Assembly (NCBI GenBank): GCA_036426205.1
Contig: CM071571.1
Location: forward strand, 113,263,208-113,327,207
DNA: 64,000 nucleotides
Reading direction: 5' to 3'
DNA from: Ascaphus truei
Lineage: Eukaryota; Chordata; Amphibia; Anura; Ascaphidae
The position numbers were made by a program, and so were the translations under genes. Below, piece by piece: positions 1 through 12,154 of this stretch (position 1 is the stretch's first letter; each line of letters starts with the position of its first letter). Below the pieces are notes generated by a model. The model was not told where the DNA came from and did no database searches. It saw only the letters and a list, made by a program, of their open reading frames with translations.

Positions 1-1843
1 CTGTGGTCAGAAATGTATATGAAATATGCCTATATTTTAAGCTCCAAAATCAGTATATCTAGCCAAATCGTAGACTTACTTTTTCTTGTAATTTTGCCTG
101 AAAATGTTTGAAGCAGAACATGTTTGGGCTACAAAGATGGCTTCAAAGGATATGCAACCAGCTCCAAAAAAATATGTTATATGGATAAAATGTATCAAAT
201 TTCCTCCTAGGCACAAAGTTTAAACCTCTGTTAAGTATTGACCCAGAATTCTGTACTCTTAAAAAAAGATATACCTCTGTGTTTGCCACAATAAAATTCT
301 TAGGTGATGACATACTTTAAAGACATTGCTTTATTTACATTTAAATGAATGTGGAAATATGTATTAATTGTTTTTCTGATACTCATTGTTGGTCTACATT
401 ATTGACCTATAGGTGAATGTTTTAAGAACATAGACTTGAACCGATCAATTCAGCATTCACATGTTTAGAATTTGTACCAAAGATTCATTTACATCAAGGA
501 TTTAAAGTGATGGGATACTATAAAATATGGATTTGTTGAATTCAGCATGGACTCTTTCTTCAGGCAATATGTCCTAATGAACTTTACATAACCCCCTGAT
601 ACCAACTAAGGAATTAGCTGTAAAAATTCCCAATCAGATTTCTACTTTCATGTGCAGCCAGTGATAACACCATCAAAACTGAAGTACTAAGAAGTCGTAT
701 TTTAAAAATTAAACCCAAGGATCAGTTCTTGCACTCCTAGGGGAATGCGTTTGTTTCATTGCAGTCATGATTAATGGAGCCTCTTAAGTGTCCCAATATT
801 CACTAGGAAGTTTTCACTAACTGAAATATAGATTCAGCCCTTCAACAGGACAAACACAGCTGGAATAAAACTACTGTTGAGATCCTGTAGCTCTCAGATA
901 CATTTCATGCCACATTAATCAAGTTGTTTTGGCACTTATATTATTTATAACTATTCAACACAAAGTCATATAATTCTTCACTGTAAATGCAGCTTCTTCA
1001 CTCATCAGTGTTTTCATTTTAAACACAGTTGCAAAAAAATGGGAAAATATAGTGTTAGCACGTGATTAACCCTTAATACTTTTAAGAGAGACTTTTCTCA
1101 GTGATGCAGGCTTCTAGCAATTACATTGCAATGTAGCAACTTAAATCAATGTAATCCTAATATTTCTGTTTAACATATTTATAACTTTACACAGTAACAC
1201 ATCTCAGAATTAAATATCCAGATTATATTTACATTTGCTTTCTGTTAAGGCAACAAAGCCACTTCACCTGTCCAAAAAAGTTGATAAAACTGTTGTGATT
1301 ATGCAAATGATGTTTGCTTAAAAGTTTTATTTTTTCTACCCATAGAACCATTTTCTTTTTAAATGTAGCAATTATGGATTTATCAAGCCATTTAAAACCA
1401 ATTATGATGCAAGTATTGTATTATTGTGCTTGGGCAACTGGTCGCAATCTGTATCACTCATGGATACTAGAAGCATAGTAAATTAAGATCATTTAACAGA
1501 ATCCAGTTGATTCCATCTATTCAAATGCTGTATGCTTTGAAAAAGGTGAATTCCCAATGTGTGATACTCTGTGAACCCATTTTTAGAGTCTTCACACCTA
1601 AAGTCTGAATTTAAATGTTGTGCATTGACTAATCCTCTACATTGAGCACCTTTTTGGTAACATTGCAGTACTCACTGTAGACCACCCAATTTCATATATA
1701 AAAACAAAGCTCTCAAAACTTCCATTACATACTGAAAGACCCCAACCCTACAGTAGCTTACTGGCAGGTATTTATCAAAAGTCCCCAACCAAAGATATGC
1801 TCACAGATCAACAAACGTTTCATAGGTTGAATAACCGTAGATA
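1..1843. other. AT-rich non-coding sequence, no gene seen
   Basis: No open frame with family resemblance, splice-bounded exon, RNA gene or clear repeat border was found here. Given LRRIQ1 exons downstream on the plus strand, it is probably intron or 5' gene sequence of LRRIQ1, but this is inference. Confidence 0.4.
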
Positions 1844-1957
1844 TACAGCTAAACCCCGTTATAACGCGGGTCTCGGGGTCCACCCCGAGACCACCGCGTT
1901 ACTAACGGGGTCGCGAGAAAAAAAAATGGCCGCCGCGCTTTAGCGCATATTCATCCC

Positions 1958-2240
1958 GCGGGACAGGAGATGGGAGCGGGCATGTCCCTCCGCTCCCCAC
2001 TTCCCCCTGTCACCGCGGGACAGACCGCGGGGCAGGAGATGGGAGCGGGGATGTCCCTCCTGTCCCCGCTTCCCCCTGTCACCGCGGGACAGGCCGCGGG
2101 GCAGGAGATGGGAGCGGGGATGTCCCTCCTGTCCCCCGCTTCCCCTGTCACCGTGTGAATGGCTCGGGGAAGGAGCATGGGAGCTGGGATTGTCAATCCT
2201 TGTCCCAGTGCTTCCCTGTACAACGCGGGACAAGGGCCGT
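1958..2240. repeat. 69 bp GC-rich minisatellite inside the pogo-like element
   Basis: Roughly four units containing 'ggcaggagatgggagcgggg', with successive starts about 69 bases apart (near 1962, 2031, 2100) and a decayed last unit. Open frames across it are products of the repeat and not genes. Confidence 0.8.
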
Positions 2241-2469
2241 CGAGGCAGGAGATGGGAAGGAAGGGAGGATTGTCCCTCAGGTCGCCGCTTACATAGATTC
2301 CGCTGCATGCACGGGAGAGACTTCTGTGGGTTGTAGTCGGGGGGTGTCTTCTCCCCACAGACTTTCCTGAGCCGATCCCGTTGCCTGAGCGGGAGGAGGG
2401 GGGGAGGGAGCGGGTTGTGGTTGTCGGTTCTCGCCCTTTCCCTGTCCGACCCCACCCCCGTCTGTGTAG

Positions 2470-3905
2470 AGGGAGAGAGGGTGTGTGTGTATGTATATAT
2501 GGGGAAGATAAGTGTGTGTGTGTAATAATGGGTGATCTGTGGGTGTGCGTGGTGTAGAAGTGTCTGAGTGGTTGTGTAGTGTGGTAAGTGTGGGTTGAGT
2601 GTCTTGTGAGTGCTCGTGTGAAGTGTGTGTAATTGTAGGGTGTAGGTGAAGTGGGTAAGTGTGTGTAAGTGTGTGTAAGTGTAGTGTGAAGTGTGTGTGA
2701 GTGCTGAGGGTCTGTGAGTGTCTAAGTGTGTGAACTGTGTGTGAGTGTGTGTGAGTGTCTGTGAGTTGTCTGTGTCTAAGTGTGTTTAAGTGTGTGTAAG
2801 TGTGTGTGAGTTGTGTGCTGGAGTGTGATCGTGAGGTGGTGTGAGTTAAGTGTGCGTAAGTGTTGATGGAGTGTGTGTGTAGTGTGTGGCTTGATGCGTA
2901 TGTGTGTGTAGTGCTGTAAGTGTGTGTGAAGGGTCGTGTCATGTGAGGTCAATGGATGTGTGTGGCATTTGTAGCAGGAGGAGTGGTGAGTGTGCATGTA
3001 GCATGACAGGGTGTGTGTGATTGTGTGTGCAGTGTTGCAGTGTGGCAATGAGAGTTGTGTTGCAGTGTACGTGCAGTGTGTTATGTGTGCAAAAGTGTGT
3101 GCAGATGTGAGCATAGCAAGATGTGTCAGTGCAGGGGTGTGCAGGGTAGTGTGCAGTATTGTGAGCAATGAGCAGTGTGTGAGTGTGCAGTGTATAGCAG
3201 GTGTGGAGTGTCAGTGTAGGTGAGCATGAGCAGTGCTGTGTGCAGGAGTTGTGCCGTGTGTCCAACCGTGGTGTATGGCAGTGTGTGTGCAGTGTGTCGA
3301 ATGCGTAGGTGTGTGCATGTCAGTGTGCAGTGTGAGCAATGAGACAATGTGTGTGTGCATGTGGCAGTGTGTGAGCAGTGTGTTCCAATGCGATGCAGTG
3401 GGTGTGGCAGATTGTGCAAGTGAATGTTGTGACAGTGTGTCCAATGAGCAGTGTGTGTGCCAGTAGTGTGTTCAGTTGTGCCGGTCAGTGTGAGCTACAT
3501 GAGCAGTGTGTGTGCAGTGTGCGGTGTGTGCGATGTGGATGGAGCATGTGTGTCCATGGCAGTGTGTGTTGTGCACTGGCAGTGTAGCAGTGTGGTGCTG
3601 GTGCAGTGTAGTCAATGTGAGCATAACAGTGTGTGTGCAAGTGCGTGTGACAGTGTGTGTTTGACAGTGTGTCAGTGTGGTGCAGTGTGAGCAAAGCAGG
3701 TGTGTGCAGTGTGCAGTGTGGTGTGCCAGTTGCAGGATGAATTGTGTTCAATGAGCAGTGTTGTGTGCAGTGGATGCAGTTGTGTGTTGCAGTGTGAGCA
3801 ATGAGCAGTGTGTCTGCAGTGTGCAGTTGTGGCAGTGTGTAGGCAGTTGGAGCAACATGAGCAGTGTGAGTGCATGTGAGTTGTGTGCAGTGTGATGCCA
3901 GTGCA
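2470..3905. repeat. Degenerate GTGT-rich tandem repeat
   Basis: The first half (to about 2930) is built from variants of gtgtgtaagtgtgtgag. The second half is built from variants of cagtgtgtgtgagcaatgag. A poly-A/poly-T block at 3906-3965 separates it from the right terminus of the transposon. The low-complexity frames on both strands are artefacts. Confidence 0.85.
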
Positions 3906-3941
3906 AAAAAAAAAATGAAAAAAAAAATTTTTTTTTAAAAA

Positions 3942-3972
<31 letters not shown>

Positions 3973-4139
3973 GGGAGCCACGGGAAAACCGCGTTATAAC
4001 CGAATCGCGGTATAACGAGGCGCGTTATAACGGGGTTTAGCTGTACTTTGACACCTGACACCTGACAAACAGGATCACCCTGAAATGTGCATATTTTTGT
4101 ATCTCTGTAAAATAAATGCTCTTTATGTGGGTTTACAGG

Positions 4140-6530
4140 AAATGGAGAGGAGCGCACGATCCAACAGGAGCAAAGAGAGGACCCAATGCAAAAAAATATA
4201 AACTTTATTCTGTCATAAACCTAAATTCCAACGCATTTCGAACGCTGGTGCGTTCTTTATCAAGGATAACATACACTGCTAAAACAACCCATTATATACC
4301 CCTCTTATCTGCGATCCGTTCGCGCCAAAACAGAGCCACCCAATGACGTCATGACGGTCGCGCGTGCTACTGCACATGCGCAAACCGCCTGAACGAATGG
4401 GCAGTCAGAAGGGCGGAAGTGAAGGCTGAGGCCAGAGGGGCAGGGAATAAACTAAGGGCACAGTAGTAAGCAATGTTAAAATGACGGTGGCCCAAAAGGG
4501 AAACAATAAAAACAACATTAAAGGAATGAAACTAAGGTGTCAATAATGATTAGCCCTAAGAATAGAAGAAAAGAAAAACTGAAGAAAAAGCAAAGGAAAA
4601 AAGAAGAATAAGAAAAAGGAGGAAAAAAAGGGAGGAGGAAAAGAGGAAAGAAATAATAATGATTAAAGCAAGATAGAAATAAAAAAAGCACAAAACAAGA
4701 AAAAAATGAATAAAAACAATATTGATAACTTGATAAGAAAATAGGGATACCACAGAACTAAATATGTAATAAATATAGTAGCATATTATTAAATAACTCA
4801 TAACATATAAGAATAATATTGAAAAACATTATAATAAATGTAATGATCACAAGGAAAGATGAGAAAACACATAAAATTATATATATATTATAATAGAAAA
4901 TATAATATATATAGTATATATCCATAATATATATATAATATATATATAATCCTAAAGTCAGAGCAAATAATGACATGTTGAATGGATAGGAACACCCATA
5001 CATAAACAGAAAATGACTCAAATGCCATCAATGTTTAAATTGACGGTGAGCACGTGGTTCTAAAGAATAAAAATCCAATAAGCCTCCCTTCGGTTTAATA
5101 AATTGACATGGTCACCACCCCTCACTTTATTACGAACCAATTCAATGCCTAAAAATGAGAAGTTACCCCACACCTCCTTGTCTACACTCAGAAAAGTGCT
5201 TGGATACTGGATGATTCATATCATTCAATCTGATTAATCTTAAATGCTCTAAAATTCTAATTTTGAGAGCCCTAGTAGTCCTACCCACGTATCATGTAAT
5301 CAGGTAAACAACAAACTTGGTATTGCAATTTATGAAACCATTAATATGATATTTCTTAACATAATTGTCCACCCATACATGTGGATGTGGAGAAGTATCA
5401 AAAAAGGTTGTGGATGGTGTCATGTGTTTGCACACACTACAGGTACCACATTTGAAAGAACCTTTGGTGGTAAAAGTAATGTTGCTAGTGTTGGGAACTG
5501 TGATGTCACTTGGGGAAATATAAGAACCAACAGTTCTCGCTCGACGATAAACAAATTTAGGACCGGTTGTAATATACTTATGCAAGATTGGATCCATGGA
5601 TAGAACATTCCAGTGTTTGGAGAGAATAGATTTTATCTCCCTACTTTGTCTGTTGAACTGAGAGATAAAAAGCGGACAATCATTCTCAAATTTGTTGTGT
5701 CTTTTATTTGGTCTCTTATTTCTAACAACCATATGATCCAATCCTGAGTCAGTTACATTATGAGTATCTGACTGAGAATTTAAATCATCACGAGTGGGCA
5801 ACAAAGATGATCTCTCCGTATTAAGAGCAATTTCAAAAGCCTCTGTAATATTCCTTAAATGATAGCCCCTATCCAGGGAACGTTGGACAAGTTCCTCAGA
5901 CTGAGAAAGAAAGCAATCTAAAGTAGAGCAATTCCTTCTCAGCCTGAGGAACTGTCCCCTGGGTATGGCCCTAATAACATGAGGAGGATGGCAACTGTCC
6001 GCCCTCAAAAAGGTGTTCCTCGAATTGGGCTTCCTATAAGTATCCGTTTGTATAATTTTGTTGATGTCGACAAATAATTGAAGATCCAGAAATTCAATAT
6101 GGTGCATGTGAAAATTAAGAGTGAATTGAAGATTATAATTGTTATTATTAAGATAATCAACAAAAGAGTGCAACGTGATAACATCCCCTTTCCAAATAAT
6201 AATTAAATCATCTACAAACCTCTTATAGAAAATAATGTGATTACGAAAAGTGTTGGTGCAAGAAAAAATATATTATGATTCCCACCACCCCATAAAAAGA
6301 TTTGCGTACGATGGAGCAAAACTAGTACCCATTGCAGTGCCAATTAATTGTAAAAAAAAATTGTGATCAAATGGGAAAAAAATTGTGTGTGAGTAAAAAT
6401 AAAGTTGCGTCCAAAATAAATGCAGATTGAAATATTGAAATTTCTGGGATCTCAATATAGTGGCGGACAGCCGCCATCCCCTGATCGTGTTGAATAATTG
6501 AGTAGAGAGAGACTACATATAGAGACTACT
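4140..6530 (-). mobile_element. Penelope-like element (Neptune type), 5'-truncated, degraded
   Basis: The minus strand encodes the second half of a PLE reverse transcriptase and its endonuclease. Visible RT parts are SLYSII (motif A end, near 6500), GTAMGTSFAPSYANLFMG (motif B, near 6300) and a catalytic FVDD (near 6210). A long segment to 5292 follows, with a CGTCSVCKH zinc-like motif and INGFINCNTKFVVYLI. The GIY-YIG module continues at about 5050-5290 (YVGRTTRALKIRILEH) but is split by stops and frameshifts. The 3' part (4140-5040) is AT-rich and holds a hammerhead-like motif. There is no full open frame, so this copy is dead. Borders are approximate. Confidence 0.85.
4228..4265 (-). ncRNA. 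Hammerhead-like motif in the 3' region of the PLE
   Basis: Read on the minus strand: TTGATAAA, a perfect 6 bp stem GAACGC/GCGTTC with loop ACCA, then GAAATGCGT. This matches the core order CUGANGA - stem II - GAAA of the hammerhead ribozyme, with C3 changed to T, G8 changed to A, and one extra A before stem II. PLEs are known to carry hammerhead motifs in their terminal regions. Activity is unlikely given the core changes. Confidence 0.5.
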
Positions 6531-7740
6531 ATGTGGGTTTGACTGGAAAGATTAGTCCCCACGAATGCAGTGGTCAACTGGTTGCAATCTGTATCACCCA
6601 GTGTTTTTTGCCTAATACTTTATTACAGGGCACCTTAAAAATTGGAACCATAGACTGCATTGCATGCTTGCACTTGATTGCAATTGATTGATTGCATTAG
6701 TATTTTATCTGGTAGTGTTAGGACTTGCGAACAGGTGTCTGCCTTGTCGTGGCTCGCAAGCTTACAACGCTTTGGCCAAAGGGTTAAACTAAATGACCCT
6801 TTTTCAAGAGAATATATAAGTATTTTACTGTGTATTTTTGTCATGTTGGATGTAGCATTGGGCTTCTCTGTCTGTTTTATTTATATAGCGCCATTAATGT
6901 ACATAGCACTTCACAGCAGTAATACACGTGACAATCATATAAATAACAATTAATAAAAATAACACATAAAGGGAAGAAGTGCTTCAGACATAAAAGTAAC
7001 ATTTAGGAGAAGGTGTCCCTGCTTCGAAGAGCTTACAATCTAAATAGATGTGATATGCTTTTACAATTATTTTATTGTACTTTTGCATTTGGCTTTTCTT
7101 TTCATGTGATTAAAACATTGCACCATTGGAAGCGTTTTGTGCTGTGTTTTCTTTGTGCCATGAAATGATGCTATAGTTGCTATAGATGCCCTATAGTTTT
7201 TGTTGTTGAGCTAAAATGCATTGCAGAAATTTCTGACTGTGAGATAAATTTTTAAATAAAGACAAAACTATATGAATTTTGTATAGGTAAATTGTATATT
7301 TTCCAGTCTCTAGAGTACAGTTGTGTTAATAATGTTTGTCTTAAAACTAAACCTATCTAACATTCTTTTTAAATAAAGCTATTTACTTCTTTTCAACTTT
7401 TCTAGTCTTGAAAGGCATCAAAGGAATGAGAATAAAGGAAAGAGCTTCTACAGTCAGATATCTTAGCAATATATGACAAGCCTCACTATATTAAAATAAA
7501 GCAATTGGCAACTTATTTAGTATGTTAATATGTAGTTGATTTTACAGGTTATTTGTTCAGTATTTATAGAAGTGCTTTCTAGAACTCATATGATCATTAA
7601 ATTATTGTGACATATTATTATAAAATGTACTTTCTTCATATCGAATTGAATAATCTACCCTAACTGCAATCTTTTTTTTTTTTTGCATGATTGATACCAG
7701 GGTGTCCTAAGACTTAAACCACATTATTTTCATCACTATG
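6531..7740. other. Non-coding stretch with a LINE/SINE tail in the middle
   Basis: Apart from the repeat tail at 6868-7047, nothing was recognised. There is no exon-like frame with good splice borders. Confidence 0.35.
6868..7047 (-). mobile_element. 3' tail of a LINE/SINE family (minus orientation)
   Basis: Contains 'tatatagcgccattaatgta' and 'cgaagagcttacaatctaa'. These are the reverse complement of the tail 'actgtaagctcctcggggca...gcgctatgtacattaatggcgctat' that follows the LINE C-terminal frame at 36610-37060. The shared tail links the two as one family or as a SINE using the same tail. Confidence 0.6.
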
Positions 7741-8030
7741 GACCCCCCAACTTCCCGAGATATTTACTGGTAAAGTTTCCGGTATTACACTCTGGTCTTT
7801 AAACAGGATTTAAATTGTCATCCAATAGGAAGCCACAACCAAGCTTCTTATTGGCCCACGATTTGGCAGCCATTTTCTTTCCACTTTAGGTGATTCATAC
7901 CTGGTAACTTCATAGGTTAATATCTTGGTACTGGAGGTCTCGGGAGCGATAAATAGGGGTGTTTGGCTCAGGGTTCCTACCATGAAAAAATCAGAATGAT
8001 GGTGAAAAAAAAACATACCCTGCTTTTTTT
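7740..8030 (+). repeat. Dispersed repeat, copy 1
   Basis: Shares blocks such as 'ccaataggaagccacaac', 'cagccattttc' and 'ttaatatcttggtactgg' with 52580-52830 in the same order and orientation. No coding content. It ends about 50 bp before the acceptor of the first visible LRRIQ1 exon. Family not identified. Confidence 0.6.
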
Positions 8031-8077
8031 ACTTGATAAAAAAAAAACTAATAATGTATTTTTTTAATGTCTATTAG

Positions 8078-8257
8078 GTGCAGTCTGTTAAAAATACTGC
8101 CTAATTTGAGATTACTTAATGATGAACACATACATTCTGAAGATGGACGTTTTAAAGAAGAAAACCACAAGTCACGAACAGGAAGTTTCTTGGCATTTTG
8201 TCAAACTCAGATTCAAAAAATTGATAAAATCTGGCAGAAACAAAACACAGAAGGAGT
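8078..8257 (+). CDS. LRRIQ1: LRRIQ1 exon (end of the leucine-rich repeat region)
   Basis: Exon of 180 nt with acceptor 'tttttaatgtctattag' and donor gtaagt. The frame starts with one carried base and reads CSLLKILPNLRLLNDEHIHS, then continues to SFLAFCQTQIQKIDKIWQKQ. The LP.L..LN segment is typical of the last leucine-rich repeat and its cap, and the tail is a short helical linker. The exon ends with two bases of a Val codon, which the next exon at 31640 completes. Assignment rests on phase, order and the strong match of later exons; this exon alone is less diagnostic. A pogo-like transposon starts 88 bp after the donor. Confidence 0.7.
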
Positions 8258-8345
8258 GTAAGTGTCTTATTTGTTTGCATTGTTTGATGGCTTTCCAAAA
8301 ATGAAATAATTATCCCTCAGCTACTTCAATTAATAAAGAGAGATA

Positions 8346-8710
8346 CAGCTGAACCCCGTTATAGCGCGGTGCTTGGGGTCCACATAATGAGATCGCGGAG
8401 GGAAAAATGACTTCCGTGATCAAGGGTTCCGTGTCTGCCAGAGGGGGAATGCTGGGATTACTCTCCCAGCTGTCCCTGAACCCAGCATTGCAGCGGCAAC
8501 CCCACGGAGGACTTACCCGGAGCAGCAGCTCATCTGTGTGCACAGGAGTTATCCGGTCTGCACAGGAGATGGAATATCTGCTAGGTATGGCTTGGTGGTG
8601 GGGGTGTGTCCGTGTTGAGCTGTATCTTCACTCAATGAGCATTACTATACTGTACATGCCATTCTCTTGGTCAACCCTTTTTCCTTTGGTGCATATTCTG
8701 TAAGTACAGG
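8346..8710. mobile_element. Truncated pogo-like element, second copy of the family at 1846
   Basis: Begins after TA with cagctgaaccccgttatagc and 'ggggtcca', matching the left end of the 2.2 kb element with a few changes. The interior differs ('ctcccagctgtccctgaaccc') and no right terminus was found, so the end is approximate. Confidence 0.6.
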
Positions 8711-10480
8711 GGTATCGCATCTCTTTCTTTTGAATGCAATTTCACTTTGTCTTTGCGTCAATAGTGTAATAAACATCAATGCAGTGTTATTCCGTTGAAG
8801 TAAAGCTAATCCACTAAAATGTCCACACCCAGTAGCTCCAAAAATCTGATTTTTAGATTTTAAAGCTTTCTTAATACCCTCCCTAAAGATATCCTTTCTA
8901 CTATCTTATACTTTCTCTTTACACTAGTGATATCGGTTAATTTGATCATTGTTAGCTGTAGAAAAAACATAGGCCTATAATACAAGGAGATAACCTGATT
9001 GTAATCCTCGAGCACAAAATTAAAATACACTGGAAGTGGAAACACATAATCCACAACTAATGTTATTCCAAAGAACAGGTATTTTATGGCTGCTATGAAA
9101 CAAAGTACGTACAAGTTATATTAAATGCATCATTTTTAAATCCTATATTTCTTTTTAAAACTGAACTCTTTCAGAGGAGAAGCCAATTTTAAACAATTTA
9201 TTACAGTGCGATAGTGTTGTAATGAGAGATCATTTTGAGTAATGATGACAAATATTTGCCTTTTAGAGTCAATCAACGTATTACAGTATTGGATTTACTC
9301 TTGCTCGCATGCAACTATTATATGCATATTTGCCACCTGTGTACTCTATATAAATGTCCATTGCCACGAAAAACAATTGTAGTTTATTATAAATGATATC
9401 CTACAACAACAATTCTCCATTAAAATGTTCAGTCACAATCTTGTTCAAGTCAAAATGGAACTCTCCATTCACATTAATATTGTTATTTCCTGGATGTAAT
9501 TAGCCATGTAGCAATTCTGAATCTATCAAAGTTTTATACTCTATGACCTTTCTACATTTCATAAAATAGCGTAAAACAAGTACAAGACAATCTTGTGCAT
9601 GTCTAGATTTAGTAGATTGAGTTACAAACATTTGTTCTTCAAAAAAAGTTTACATTTAACAAAAGTATGAATAAAAATTGAAGATCCATTGTTTTTCAAA
9701 TAGAGTAAAGGAAGCAGTAGCACTTTGATCTTTCCATTCAGAGGCTGTGACTACGACTCTCTGTGTCCAGATTTTGTAAGATCTGGAAGCCAAATGCAGA
9801 ACCAACAATATTGATTACATTTAATAGAAAAGTACAGCGTTCCAAAAGCTTCAACCAGGTCCCTTCAGTCACATGCTTGTATTGGGACAGCTCAAGTTGT
9901 ATATTCTCACAAGATAAGGGTGTATGCTGTGAGATCATATTTCAAGAGGTTACTACTGTAAGGTTTTGAAGCCAGTCCGTTACCCAATTTATTTAAAGCC
10001 GCATTTCTCCTTGCACTTCTAAAGCAATGAATAATTGTATTCAGACTCCAACTATAAATACATTGTCAAATTCTGGTACTGCACGCTGAAATATCATTTG
10101 TGAAGTCCTACTGTATACCAAAAGACTCCTGTGGACTTGGATGATAAATTGGTATTTACATGTAAGAGTTGTGTAATGTTATATGATTTATACAAAGGTT
10201 TGGATACCTCATTCCTGATAACAAAATAATTAGGTTATAATGCATGTCAGTTTGGGCCATTTGTAAGATGAATGGGCTAGTCATGTTAGTGACGATCATC
10301 TGTATGATTGTTTAAAGAATCAATATTCCACCTTTTTCTGTGATTATATTTTTTTATTTGGGTGGAAAATTTAAGAATCAAAGTGTGAATGCTTGTACTA
10401 ACATAATCCTTATCACAGCATTTGTAACACGGTATAATAAATATTTTAAAGATTCAAGAGGAAATAGATCAATACGACAT
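8711..10480. other. Intron sequence, nothing recognised
   Basis: AT-rich sequence without recognisable genes, splice-bounded exons or repeat termini. Short open frames on both strands have no family resemblance. Confidence 0.4.
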
Positions 10481-10489
10481 TAAGTCAAG

Positions 10490-10940
10490 ACAACTGTCTC
10501 CTCTCCATCCCTTTCTCCTCCTACAGCTCTCTCTCTCTTGCCCAAAACCTTTTCACCTCACTGAACCTTACCTGTGGAACTCCCTCACACTCAGTATATG
10601 CCAAGCACCCTCTCTCCCCACATTCAACACAAACCTGAAAACCCACCTCTTACATTAAATTAAGCATTTCAATAGCCTGGGCTCATGGCTACTGTCCCTC
10701 ACCCACAGTCGCTCCTACCAACCATTGTGGCCAAGCACTCATCTACTGCACTTAATCCCTCACCTGCTGTCTCTGTAACTCTCCCAACATACCACTTATA
10801 TTGTAAGATCTCTAGGGCAGGGATTTACTTTCTTATTGTCTGACTTTGCTGCACTTATTGTATTATTATATTTCCCTGTACTGTATTATCTTTGTGAAAT
10901 GCTGAGTACACTGTGGGCACTATATAAGTAAAGATATACT
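10490..10940 (+). mobile_element. LINE C-terminal fragment and 3' tail
   Basis: The plus strand reads YLWNSLTLSICQAPSLPTFN then LKTHLL, the characteristic C-terminal 'WNSLP...SLSTFK..LKTHLF' block of CR1/L2/Rex-type LINE polyproteins. It is followed by the tail 'ttgtaagatctctagggcaggg' and 'gtgaaatgctgagtac'. Related to the fragment at 36610-37060 but more divergent. Only the last part of the element is present. Confidence 0.65.
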
Positions 10941-11400
10941 TGAATACATACAAGACTCATATATATTGCTGTTATAATTTAGTCAGAAGGAATAACTGTA
11001 CCAGGAAAAATGAGAATTATATTCCAAATGGTTTCTTGAAGGTGTATCCTTTTCAAAATTAGGTTTACAAGAGGAGAAATAGCATCTCCAAAGTGTACAC
11101 TAGAGTTTCCAAGTTGGTGCAAAAGGCCCGATTTAGATTATTTTCTAGTCGGTAAATGGTTCAAACACTGAGGAGAGATTATATAATGACATGGTTGGAG
11201 TGCAAGCTTTTGTTCTCAATAGTGTTCATATCAAAGCAAAAGATTAAAGTATAAAGGTGGGAATGTCTTCAGATTTGCTCCACAACATTTTCCGCTGTTT
11301 TTGCCTTAATTACATAGTTTCACAAAATTCTTGCAAAAGTTCACATTGGAGTGTCGTAAGTACCATAAAAATAAAGAAACACCACATAGTGTAGTAATGT
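10941..11400. other. Intron sequence, nothing recognised
   Basis: No gene or repeat border was recognised between the LINE tail and the 3' end of the PLE. Confidence 0.35.
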
Positions 11401-11520
11401 TAACAAAAATATAACACACACCTCCCGCCGGAGATAGAAGCGATGCACAGCCGTGGAAGGAGACCGCATGCAGGCAATGGTGGTGATAGAAAAACTTTAA
11501 TGGAACATCAGGGTAAAAGT

Positions 11521-11580
11521 CTGGCGGATCCTCTGACGCGTTTCAGCCCGGTGGGCCTTTGTCAAAGAGTGATCCGCCAG
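11521..11580 (-). ncRNA. Hammerhead-like fold with intact stem I, PLE copy A
   Basis: On the minus strand the 60 nt begin CTGGCGGATC and end GATCCGCCAG, a perfect 10 bp stem I. It is prolonged by CTCT/AGAG after one bulged A. Inside are TTGACAAA, stem II GGCCC/GGGCT (one G-T wobble) with loop ACC, and GAAACGCGTC. In GAAACGCGTC a 2 bp stem III (AC/GT) leaves C at the usual cleavage position. Relative to the hammerhead core CUGANGA, C3 and G8 are substituted and an extra A precedes stem II. The fold is well preserved; catalysis is doubtful. Confidence 0.6.
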
Positions 11581-12154
11581 TGAACAAACAACCTTCTTAT
11601 GGAGTGTCAGACCCAAAACACCTGTAAGTCTAATCACCGACAGATGATCAGCAGGTGTCCATGGTGACATCACCATAGCAGGAGTATAATGCAACAATAA
11701 AAACCAGGTTCAAATACATGGTGCTAGATACATATAAAATGTTATAGAAACATATAAATAACAAAAATCTAGATCCTGACACTGGTACAGATTAAGATAA
11801 AATGAAACAAATAGGCAAAGCCAGACAGTGACCAATGATGTCTAATAAACATTGCAACCAATATTATATATAGACTAAACATAATGGAAATTGCAGTGAA
11901 TAAAGAATAAATATAATATCACAGAAATAAATATTCCACATATACAAAAAGGGGAGAGAGGGAGGGAAGGGGGGGGGAGAGGGGGGGGGAAGGGAAATGG
12001 TACAATGAAAGGAATAAATTAAAGGAAATGCTGCAGTTCCCAGTCAGTATTTAATCCATGTGGATGTAATGTATGGAGAGCAAATATCCAGTACATTTCC
12101 CTTCTATTTAAAAGTTGGAGTCTATCTCCACCTCTAACATTAATGGGGACATGT

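Larger units (their letters stand above)
1846..4043. mobile_element. Non-autonomous pogo/Tigger-like DNA transposon, 2.2 kb
   Basis: The two ends are perfect 23 bp inverted repeats beginning cagctaaaccccgttataac, and the element is flanked on both sides by the dinucleotide TA (1844-1845 and 4044-4045), as expected for a Tc1/mariner-superfamily target duplication. The subterminal 'ggggtcca...ccgag' stretch resembles Tigger/MER2-type ends. There is no transposase frame: the interior is a 69 bp minisatellite followed by about 1.4 kb of degenerate GT-rich tandem repeat. A second, truncated member with the same terminus lies at 8346. The superfamily is inferred from termini and TA duplication only. 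Confidence 0.75.

Noticed and set aside
2289..3751. Several long His/Thr-rich open frames on the minus strand and Cys/Val-rich ones on the plus strand
   Set aside because: They are translations of GT-rich tandem repeat in the pogo-like element, overlap each other in several frames and have no protein signature.
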